Assembly (NCBI GenBank): GCA_964438735.1
Contig: CAYTLW010000120.1
Span: 1 to 23,418, forward strand
Length of the DNA: 23,418 nt
Direction: 5' to 3'
Source of the DNA: CAYTLW01 sp964438735
GTDB taxonomy: Bacteria; Myxococcota_A; UBA9042
In this document: piece after piece, positions 7,937 through 15,900 of the stretch
How positions within the stretch are numbered: the stretch's first letter is position 1
Layout of the letters: each line of letters opens with the position of its first letter
Notes under the pieces: model-generated
The model's database searches: none
The model's input: the letters and a program-made list of their open reading frames with translations, nothing else
Told to the model about the DNA's origin: nothing
Translations under genes and position numbers: made by a program

Positions 7937-9241
7937 ATGCAGCTGCTCGACGCCAGGAGTCTGGCGATCGTCGAAGATCCGGTGCTCTTGATTTCCGGCA
8001 CCGTGATGTATGTCGGCTGGCTCATCGCCTACGCCTTCATCTTCAAGAAGTGCTTCGCCGAACGAAGCTATGGCGTGCCGCTGATCTGCGCCTGCCTGAA
8101 CATCGGCTGGGAGTTCCAGTTCACCTTCATCTGGAACGACCCGCCAGTGGCCAACTTCTTCATCCTGGGCAACTTCTCGTGGTTCCTGCTGGACTGCGTG
8201 GTGGTGATCCAGCTGCTCAAGTTCGGTCGCGAAAACCAGGTCATCCCCTTCATGAAGGAGCACTTCGGCAAGGTGGTGCTGTTTACGCTGGTGGTGACCT
8301 TCATCGGTACCTGGGGCTGGACCAACTACTTCAACGACCCGCGCGGCGTGGCCTCGTCGTTCACCTACAACGTGCTGATGAGCACGCTCTACATCTTCAT
8401 GCTGTTGTCGCGGCCCGATATGCGCGGCCTGTCCTACCCCGCGGCCTGGTTCAAGATGATCGGCACCGCCGGCGGCGCGGTCTTCTGCTACGTGTGGTGG
8501 CCGCGACAGTTCGAGGCGGCGCCGGTGGGCTACCTGGATCCGGCCATCGAGCCGGACAGCTACATGTACATCAACTTCCTGTACGTGCTGATCTTCATCA
8601 TCGACTGCGTCTTCATCGCCATGTGCCACGCCCGTTGGAAGGAGATGAAGGCCTCCAAGGCGCGCGCCAAGGCGACCGAGAGCGAGCCGACGCCGACGCC
8701 CTCGTTGGCCGTGCCGGAGGACTGGACCGATACCCACACCGTGCAGGACAGCTCGATCCTCCACTGCACGCCGGATACGGCCTTCCGCTTCGTCGGCACG
8801 CCGGGCAACTGGCCGCTCTGGTACCCGGTGACCCGTTACGTGGTGGGCATGGATGGCTACGATCCGCTGACCCCCGCCACCGTCGGCTGTCGGGTCCAGG
8901 AGCATGTGCGCTTCCAGCTGTTCCGCGTGGTGTTGCTGAACTTCACCTTCGAGTGGGAGTTCCTCAAGACCGACGAGCCCCAACGCATCGTCTATCGCGG
9001 TCGTTCGCTTCGCTGGGGCGGTCACTCTCAGATCGACTATACGTTCGCGCCCACAGACGATGGCAACGGCACGAAGTTCCGTCGGGAGATGACGTACGCC
9101 CAGACCAACCCGCTGATCCGCTTCATGAACTGGTGGTACTTCGGCGAGCGCTTCAAGGAGGCCTCCAGCGGCGGCGTGCACACGCTTACCGGTATGATGG
9201 CGGCCATGGAACGGGCCGAGCAGCACGTGCCGGGCACCTGA
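7937..9241 (+). CDS. Pyr4/PaxB-like membrane terpene-cyclase homologue fused to SRPBCC domain
   Basis: Start at ATG 7937, preceded by a strong GGAGGGGGAG; an upstream in-frame ATG at 7847 lacks this and precedes the hydrophobic domain by 30 meaningless residues. Product 434 residues. Residues 12-232 hold about seven membrane segments with motifs of the fungal Pyr4/PaxB transmembrane terpene cyclases: GVPLICACLNIGWEF (46-60), NFSWFLLDCVVV (79-90) and LIFIIDCVFI (218-227). E59 and D223 sit where Pyr4 has its two essential acidic residues (position match from memory). A charged linker (233-265) leads to a soluble domain (270-425) resembling SRPBCC/START hydrophobic-ligand folds, e.g. CTPDTAFRFVGTPGNWPLWYP. 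No prenyltransferase or epoxidase gene lies nearby, so cyclase chemistry is uncertain; it might act on another polyprenyl or lipid substrate. Membrane topology is confident; family membership is likely; function is inference. Confidence 0.7.
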   Translation: MQLLDARSLAIVEDPVLLISGTVMYVGWLIAYAFIFKKCFAERSYGVPLICACLNIGWEFQFTFIWNDPPVANFFILGNFSWFLLDCVVVIQLLKFGRENQVIPFMKEHFGKVVLFTLVVTFIGTWGWTNYFNDPRGVASSFTYNVLMSTLYIFMLLSRPDMRGLSYPAAWFKMIGTAGGAVFCYVWWPRQFEAAPVGYLDPAIEPDSYMYINFLYVLIFIIDCVFIAMCHARWKEMKASKARAKATESEPTPTPSLAVPEDWTDTHTVQDSSILHCTPDTAFRFVGTPGNWPLWYPVTRYVVGMDGYDPLTPATVGCRVQEHVRFQLFRVVLLNFTFEWEFLKTDEPQRIVYRGRSLRWGGHSQIDYTFAPTDDGNGTKFRREMTYAQTNPLIRFMNWWYFGERFKEASSGGVHTLTGMMAAMERAEQHVPGT

Positions 9242-9266
9242 GACTGGGGTGCTCGACGGAGAATCC

Positions 9267-9998
9267 TCAGCCGGACTGGGCGGCCCATTGCTGCAGACCC
9301 CGCTCAAAGCGTTCGTGCAAACCGTCCGCGAACGCGCGCAGATCGTCGCCGATAGCCGCAGGTTCGACCGGTGGCAGGATGCGGACCCGAATGCGCCCGG
9401 AGCGGGCCATGCTGTGGCCTTTGGGCTGCAGTCGATGGCAGCCGTCGATCAGCAGGGCAATGATGGGCGCCTCGCCATCGCGGGCCAGGGAGAGGGCGCC
9501 CGTCTTGAAGCGACCCAGGCGACCGTCGGCGGAGCGGGTGCCTTCCGGCGCGATGAAGAGGGTCAAGGATTCGGTTCGGATCCGGCGCACGGCGTCTGCG
9601 AGGGAGCGACGGGCGGCGTCCGTATCCCCTCGATCGATGGTGATCACGTCCAGGGCGCGGGCGCCCCAGCCGATGACCGGCATGGCGGCGATCTCCTTCT
9701 TGACGATGGGTACGCCGCCGTCTGGCATCAGGGACCAGAGCACGAAGACGTCGAGGGTCGAGGTGTGGTTGTAGACGGCGATCCGCGGTCGCCTGCCGGC
9801 CAGCTGTTCAGCGCCTTCGACGACGAGTTCGATGCCCAGGATGGCCAACATGCCGCGGCCCCAGATGCCGGCCATGCGGCGGCCGTGAGCGCGCAGGAAC
9901 CAGCCAGCGGTCAACAGGCCGAGGCCGACCGTGCCGGGGATGCAGAGTAGAGTCCACAGCCACGACAGCGCGTTTCGCGCGAAGATGATGACAGCCAT
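9267..9998 (-). CDS. 1-acyl-sn-glycerol-3-phosphate acyltransferase family (PlsC-like)
   Basis: Predicted 243 residues from ATG 9998. The N-terminus has hydrophobic segments (about 3-35 and 48-62) that would anchor it to the inner membrane. The acyltransferase core shows NHTSTLD with the H-x4-D catalytic pair (H78, D83), a later KKEIAAMPVIGW segment (100-111), and PEGTRS (151-156), which binds the phosphate of the acceptor. The likely reaction is transfer of an acyl group to the sn-2 position of lysophosphatidate or a related lysolipid. No purine-rich ribosome site precedes the ATG; instead a perfect dyad begins eight bases upstream. The gene converges with the terpene-cyclase homologue (25 bp between stops) and diverges from the phospholipase gene by 61 bp. 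It may be a lysophospholipid-remodelling paralogue rather than the housekeeping PlsC. Confidence 0.9.
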   Translation of the reverse strand: MAVIIFARNALSWLWTLLCIPGTVGLGLLTAGWFLRAHGRRMAGIWGRGMLAILGIELVVEGAEQLAGRRPRIAVYNHTSTLDVFVLWSLMPDGGVPIVKKEIAAMPVIGWGARALDVITIDRGDTDAARRSLADAVRRIRTESLTLFIAPEGTRSADGRLGRFKTGALSLARDGEAPIIALLIDGCHRLQPKGHSMARSGRIRVRILPPVEPAAIGDDLRAFADGLHERFERGLQQWAAQSG

Positions 9999-10005
9999 GG
10001 GTGGA

Positions 10006-10025
10006 GTGTGGCACGAACGCCACAC
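10006..10025. promoter_or_regulatory. Perfect dyad between plsC-like and cPLA2-like genes
   Basis: GTGTGGC (10006-10012) and GCCACAC (10019-10025) form a perfect inverted repeat with a six-base spacer, inside the 61-bp gap between two divergent start codons. A TTGACA sequence follows at 10027-10032 on the plus strand but has no good -10 partner. The position suits a dimeric regulator controlling both genes. For the minus-strand gene it sits where a ribosome site would be, so an RNA hairpin is the alternative reading. Confidence 0.45.
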
Positions 10026-10059
10026 ATTGACAGCCGGACGAGCGAGGACGGGGAGCCAC

Positions 10060-11676
10060 ATGAGCGAGTTGAAGACGCGCCTCTGGCGCTGGACGGAAGA
10101 AGCGCCCAACTGGCCCGAGATGGAGCTGCCGGCCATCCAACAACGACCGCCTGTGGCCATCTGCTTCTCTGGCGGGGGGACGCGCTCCATGTCGGCCACC
10201 TGGGGGCAGCTGCGGGCGCTCCACTCGCTGGGGCTGGTGCAGCGGGCTCGCTACCTGTCGTGCGTATCCGGCGCGACGTGGGTGTGTGGTCCGTACCTGT
10301 TCTACCGTGCCGGGCCGGCCGATGACGCGGACTTCCTGGGCCCCATCGTGGCGCCTGAGACGCTGACGATGGCCGGTCTGCAGCAGATGAGCGACACGGC
10401 CGGTGGTCATACGGCGACCCGGAGCATGGAGCTGCGGCTGGCGAAACTCATCGCCAGGGGCGTTCATCCGCGACGGGTCTGGCTGGACGCGGTCGCGCAA
10501 CATTTCTACGCCGACTTCGGGCTGCATGTCGCGGGCGAGATGAACTCCTGGTCATGGGATGAACAGACCATCGCCGACATCAGGGCGCGCAACCCGGCGC
10601 TGGCGGATGTGTCGTTGTGGCCGATCCACCCGGAGCGGCCCTACCCGGTGATCAACGCCTGCTTGATCGGGCCCACCGAGTATGCGCCATTCGCTGGCGA
10701 GAGCCCGCTGAGCATGCAGTTCACGCCGCTCTATTCCGGCTCGCCGGCGGCCCGTGCGCCGACCTACAAAAGCGATGATGAGCGCTCGGGCAGCGTGCGA
10801 TTCGGGGGTGGCTTCGTCGAACCCTTTGCGTTCGGCAGCGAGGCGCCGACCACGTCCGTGCAAGGCGACGAGGCGACCGTGGCCATGCCGGAACAGCCGT
10901 GGGGCCTGTCCGATGCCTCGGCGACCGCCAGCTCGGCGTTCGCTGGTGAGGTGGAGGACGCGCAGCTGCTGCGGCCGTTGGAGGGCTTCACCCCCCACGC
11001 GCCGTGCTGGCCCATCCCGGCGTCCGGCGAGGCGTCGAGCGATCGCGTGGCCGCCTTGGGCGATGGCGGCGTGCTCGAGAACCTGGGCTTGCTGTCCATG
11101 CTGCAGCGACAGGTCCGCGCGGCGGTGGTCTTCGTCAACGGCGAGGTGCCCTTGGATGCCGAGATCGACCCGGCGCAGGCGCCCGGGCCCGAGCAGATCG
11201 ACCCGTCGCTGGGGCCCCTCTTCGGCTGGTCGGTGCCGGTGAAGGGTACGGCGACGCAGAACAACCAGGTCTTTGCGCAAGAGCAATGGTCGACCCTGGT
11301 CAGCGGGCTCCTGGCCGCGAAGGCGACGGGCGGGCCCGTGGCCGCGACGACGGATCTGGAGGTGGTCGACAACGCCTGGTGGGGCATCCGCGGCGGCTGG
11401 ACGGTGCGCATTCACTGGGTGGTGCTCGACCGGGCGCCTGCCTGGGAAGAGCTGCTGGTCGCCCCGCTGCGCAAGGAGATCGATCGGGGTCACACCGCGC
11501 GGCTCTTTCACGGCCCGTTTCGCGACTTCCCCAACTACAAGACCATGGGCGAGAACTTCCTCGAGCTGCTGCAACTGACCCCCGAGCAGGTGAACCTGCT
11601 GGCCGAGATGACCTGCTGGAGTGTATTGGCGCAGAAGCGGGAGATCGAAGCGCTGTTCGACTTCGCCGAGCGTTGA
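10060..11676 (+). CDS. cPLA2-like / patatin-superfamily phospholipase
   Basis: Start at ATG 10060 with GGGGAG upstream; product 538 residues. The catalytic signature matches cytosolic phospholipase A2 more closely than ordinary bacterial patatins. It has an oxyanion loop FSGGGTRSM (36-44) with R42 at the position of the functional Arg in GGGFRAM of human cPLA2, a nucleophile elbow CVSGATW (S70), and the partner Asp in GDGGVLENLGLL (D336). The Ser and Asp form a dyad that hydrolyses lipid acyl esters. There is no signal peptide or membrane helix, so it probably acts from the cytosol on membrane lipids or is exported another way. It lies opposite an acyltransferase gene 61 bp away, suggesting deacylation/reacylation of lipids as a pair, and is followed nine bases later by a methyltransferase gene. 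Substrate unknown. A self-contained toxin role cannot be excluded. Confidence 0.85.
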   Translation: MSELKTRLWRWTEEAPNWPEMELPAIQQRPPVAICFSGGGTRSMSATWGQLRALHSLGLVQRARYLSCVSGATWVCGPYLFYRAGPADDADFLGPIVAPETLTMAGLQQMSDTAGGHTATRSMELRLAKLIARGVHPRRVWLDAVAQHFYADFGLHVAGEMNSWSWDEQTIADIRARNPALADVSLWPIHPERPYPVINACLIGPTEYAPFAGESPLSMQFTPLYSGSPAARAPTYKSDDERSGSVRFGGGFVEPFAFGSEAPTTSVQGDEATVAMPEQPWGLSDASATASSAFAGEVEDAQLLRPLEGFTPHAPCWPIPASGEASSDRVAALGDGGVLENLGLLSMLQRQVRAAVVFVNGEVPLDAEIDPAQAPGPEQIDPSLGPLFGWSVPVKGTATQNNQVFAQEQWSTLVSGLLAAKATGGPVAATTDLEVVDNAWWGIRGGWTVRIHWVVLDRAPAWEELLVAPLRKEIDRGHTARLFHGPFRDFPNYKTMGENFLELLQLTPEQVNLLAEMTCWSVLAQKREIEALFDFAER

Positions 11677-11685
11677 CGGGCGCCC

Positions 11686-12942
11686 ATGGCATCACCCTTG
11701 ACCGACCTGGCCTCCATGCAGCTGCGCATCAAGCGGCTGACGGGCTTTCTGGCGCAGCATCGGCCGCTCTGGGAAGAGCGACCCTTCGTCCAGGAGTCGC
11801 CGTCGTGGCGGGCGACGTGGCCGGATCTGGCGAAGTGGTTGTGCGCGCTGGACGAGGCGACCGTCGACGCCGTGGAGAGCGAGACCCTGGACCTGGCCAG
11901 CATCGCCATCGACCCCCTGCGGGCCTGGATCGCCCAGGCGGACGCGCTCACGGGGACTGGCCCACTGCCCACACGTCGGCTGCGAGCGATGCCGGAGGAC
12001 ACGGGCCGCCGGGTCAAAGAGCGCAAGTGGGCCCAGATCTCCGCGCTGGTGGGCGTGGCCTCGAATGCGCGTCCCGAATCGACCGATCGCTGGCTGGATT
12101 GGTGTGGCGGCAAGGGGCACGTCGGTCGCCTGGCGGCGTTGCAGACCGGACTGCCGGTCACACATCTGGAGCGCCAGAAGCCCCTCTGTGATGCCGGCGC
12201 TGCGCTCGACCGACGGGACGGCGTGCAGGGGTCGTTCGTCTGCGCGGACGCCATGGGGCCCGGCGCGGACGAGGTGGTGGGAGAGGGCGTGGCGGCCATC
12301 GGATTGCACGCCTGCGGCAGCCTGGGCGAGCGGCTGCTGACCTTGTGCCACGGGCGCGGCGCGACGTCGGTGGTCCTGGCGCCCTGTTGCCACCACGTCA
12401 TCGCCGATCGCGGTGATTACCAGCCCCTGTCCGCCAGCGCCCAGGCGCACGACCTGGGGCTCAGCCGATGGAATCTACGCCTGGCCACCTCCGATGAGGT
12501 CATCGCGTCGCCCGCTCGCCGTCGGCAGCGCCGCCTGGTGGTTCAGCGCCGGCTGGCTGCGGACATCCTGATGCGACGGCTGACGGGCGATGACCGCTAC
12601 CACTCGCCGGGCAAGTTGCCGCCCGGCCTGCTGACTGGCCCGCTCGCCGAGGTCTGCGCCGAGGTCGCCCGCCGACGCGACGTGGCGATCCCAGCGGACG
12701 TGGACTGGCAGGCGTTGCAGATCGAAGGCGAACGTCGGGCGCACGTGGCGCGCGCCCTGGGCCTGGTGCGCGGCGTATTCCGCCGATCGCTGGAGCTGTG
12801 GGTGGACCTGGATCGGGCGTGCTATCTGGCCGAACGCGGCTGGCAGGTTCAGTTGGGCACGTTCTGCGAGCGCGCGTTGACGCCGCGCAACCTGGCCATC
12901 GTGGCCTGGCGCGGGGACGCGGCGGCCGACGGGACTACTTGA
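11686..12942 (+). CDS. METTL25/GSTCD-like SAM-dependent methyltransferase (Methyltransf_32 type)
   Basis: A 418-residue protein starting nine bases after the phospholipase stop, hence one operon. An N-terminal helical part (about 1-110) precedes a Rossmann methyltransferase fold with motif I LDWCGGKGHVGRLA (137-150), an acidic residue at the end of strand 2 (HLERQKP, E162), and LHACGSL (207-213). The LAPCCHH stretch (231-237) matches the PCC-x-H signature of Methyltransf_32 proteins related to eukaryotic METTL25 and GSTCD. The C-terminal part (about 280-418) is helical and basic. METTL25-type enzymes are thought to act on RNA or protein targets, but no substrate can be read here. Its stop overlaps the stop of the convergent cyclase gene by eight bases. 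Confidence 0.85.
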   Translation: MASPLTDLASMQLRIKRLTGFLAQHRPLWEERPFVQESPSWRATWPDLAKWLCALDEATVDAVESETLDLASIAIDPLRAWIAQADALTGTGPLPTRRLRAMPEDTGRRVKERKWAQISALVGVASNARPESTDRWLDWCGGKGHVGRLAALQTGLPVTHLERQKPLCDAGAALDRRDGVQGSFVCADAMGPGADEVVGEGVAAIGLHACGSLGERLLTLCHGRGATSVVLAPCCHHVIADRGDYQPLSASAQAHDLGLSRWNLRLATSDEVIASPARRRQRRLVVQRRLAADILMRRLTGDDRYHSPGKLPPGLLTGPLAEVCAEVARRRDVAIPADVDWQALQIEGERRAHVARALGLVRGVFRRSLELWVDLDRACYLAERGWQVQLGTFCERALTPRNLAIVAWRGDAAADGTT

Positions 12943-15900
12943 ATCGGAAGGTCTCGGTGCCATCCCAGTCGTCGGGCAGGCGCTGCGCGGCCATCTCGAA
13001 AGCCCGGTCGACGAAACATTGGGCCGGCTGGTCGTTGGGATCGTCTTCGAGGCAGGCGCCGAACGCGCGCGCTGCGGCTTCGAAGCGGCGGCGGAAGAAG
13101 AGGTCTGTCCCCTCCGCGAAGCGATCGGCGTTGGCCAGCTTGGCATGTCGCGCAGCCGGCGCATCCGCGGCCAGGACTTCGTAGAGCGTGGTGAACTCGG
13201 ACCGACCCTTGACCCGCACCCGACCCAGGACACGGACTGGGGTCTCGGCCAGGCCATCCAATGCCTTGTGGGTGTCGCCGCTGATCAGCACATTGGCGCC
13301 GAAATACTTGGTCAACCCCTCGAGGCGGGCGGCCAGATTGACGGCGTCGCCGATCACGGTGGTGTCCATGCGGCCCTGGGAACCCACCGTGCCCAGCATG
13401 AGCGGTCCGGTGTGGATGCCGACGCCCATGAGGGTCTCGAAGGGCACCTGCGAGGCGCGGTTGAAGCGACGCAACGCCTCGTGCAGGTCGATGGCCGCGC
13501 CGACGGCCTGGTCCGCGCTGCCGGGGAAGAGGGCCATCACCGCGTCACCGATGAACTTGTCGATGAAACCCGAGTGCTGCTCGATCACCGGCGAGAGATA
13601 GCCGAGGTATCCGTTCAGCCAGCGGAAGTTCTCGTGCACCGACATGGACTCCGACAGCTCCGTGAAGTCGCGCAGGTCGCTGAAGAGCACGCTGATCGCC
13701 CGCTCCACGGCGTCGCCCACACGCACCTCGTCGATGCTGTCGCGGCCGATATGCTCGAGGAATTGCTGCGGCACGAAGCGGGCAAAGGAGGCCGCCTGTC
13801 GCTTCTGGCGATCGAAGAGGCAGGCGTTGTCGATGGAGATGGCCGCTTGCGTGCCCAGGATCTCCAGCAGCGCCGCGCGGTCGGGTGTGAAGGCACCGGT
13901 GGACAGGTTGTTGGCCAGGAAGAGCACGCCCAGGTTGCGCCGTTGATGCACGATGGGCATGCAGAGGGCGGACTTCAGGCCGGTGGCCTGCACGACCGGA
14001 TCGGCGGCAAATCGCCGGTCCTTCGAAGCGTCGTCCAGGACCACGGTCTCGCCGGTGCGATTGGCGTAGGCGACCAGGGTCTTGGGGATGTCGTCGCGGC
14101 TATCCATGGACTTGGAGCCGACGATCTCGACGCCATCGCCGGAGGTCGCGGCCTCGACGTAGAGCTGGCCGTCGCGCCGCAACAGCAGCGCGCCCCGTTC
14201 GGCGCCCGCGTTTTGCGCCAGAATCGCCAGCATGCGCTCGAGCAGCGCGTGCAGCTCGATCTCCTGGGACATGGCCTGGAAGGCGCGCACCACGGTGGCC
14301 ACGTCCAGGTCGGACTGGCGCAGGGCGAGGTCGGCGTCCGAGGCGGACCCGATGACGGCCGGGAACTCCAGCGCCAGGGCGCCCGCCTTGGCCACCGCGC
14401 CCCACAACACGTAGCGGGTATGGGCCAGGGTGAGATAGCCGCCAGCGAACGAGTCGCGACCGCCGTCGAGATGAAAGCGCGCCGCGCGTTCGGCTGCCAG
14501 GGCCTCGATGTTCGGGTGGCCCGCGGCGTGAGCGGCGTCGATGGCCTCGTCGTAGAGCCTGGTCGCGTCCTCCTGCCCGCCGTCGATGCTGGCCTTCTCG
14601 GCTGCGGCCAGCAGGTGCAGTTGGCGGAAGTTGGACGGCTCATGCTCGGCCCAGGTGGCCAGGGATGCCAGGTGCGCCTCGATGGCGGGGCCGTACTCGG
14701 CGCGCGTCGCCGCGTCCAGGTCGGGCCAGGCGCCGGTCATGGCCAGGACCCGGAAGAGGGCGAACTCGGCCAGGACCAGCTGGCCGAAGAGGATGGCCGC
14801 CATGTCGCCTTCACCCTGCGCGGTCTTCATGATCTCGAGGCCGTCTGCAGGACGATTCCAGTACACCAGCAGCTGCAGGCGGGCGTTGTAATAGTGCTGT
14901 CGAGACAGGGCCAGTCCGGAATCGTGCATGAACTGCACGTACTCCGACTCGACCAGTTCGGTCTTGTCTCGCCAGGTGCCGCCGCTGAACTGGCCTCCCC
15001 CGGCGATGCGGCCGGTCAGGGAGCGCACGAATTGTCGATAGGCGACCGTGGCCTCGCCGGATTCATTGTCCATGATCAGCTGGTAGCGATCGAGCACCTC
15101 GCCCACTTCGTCCAGGCGGGTGCCGATGAAGCGACTGACGACGGGTACAAAGAAGGCGTTGTAGGCGGCCGAAATGGGCGCGCCGACGCGGATGCCCTTC
15201 TCTACGCCATCCTTGAGGATATCCAGGCACTCCTCGGCCGGCCGATGCCAGTGGCCGACCATGGCCGCGTACCACATGCTCGTCTTGGCGATGGTGGCGT
15301 CGTCGAAGACCCGCCGGGCCAGCTCCAGGCCGACGCGGCCGAGGGCGCCGCCTTCGGGATAGCGCCCCATGGCCGAAGCGATGGTCATGCCATAGGTGGC
15401 CCACGCGGGCGCGGAACCGCGGCAATTGCCCTTGTCCAGGGAGGCCAGGACGACGTTCATGGTGCCAACCTGGCTCAACGCCGGGTTGAAGAAGTAGCCC
15501 ACCATGATGACCTCTTCGAGCAGGTCGATGGCGGCGATGTGGGTCGCATCGGTGGCGGTGGGCAGGTCGAGCAGCGATTGCAGGTCTTCGACATCGGCCA
15601 GGCGACCGGCGACGGCGGCGCCCAGCTCCCCCATGAGGGCGCCGATTCGCTCGGCGTCTTCGTGCCAGGGGATCTCGATGTCCACCAGGGCGAGGCCGGC
15701 GATCGCCGCGCGCAGGCCGTCGTCGTAGCGATTGTTGTGTCGGTACATGACCGCCTTCTGGTTGAAGACGGTGACCTTCACGTCGGTCTCACGCACGTTG
15801 GCCAGAACCTCGTCGAACAGGGGTTCTGCCTCGTCGTGGTGGCCCAGCAGGTAGCGACAATCCGCCCGCAAGCGAACCAGCTGGCTCATCAGGTCATAAT

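Noticed and set aside
9242..9266. Terminator between the convergent terpene-cyclase and plsC-like genes
   Set aside because: The 25-bp gap contains no stem-loop or T-run.
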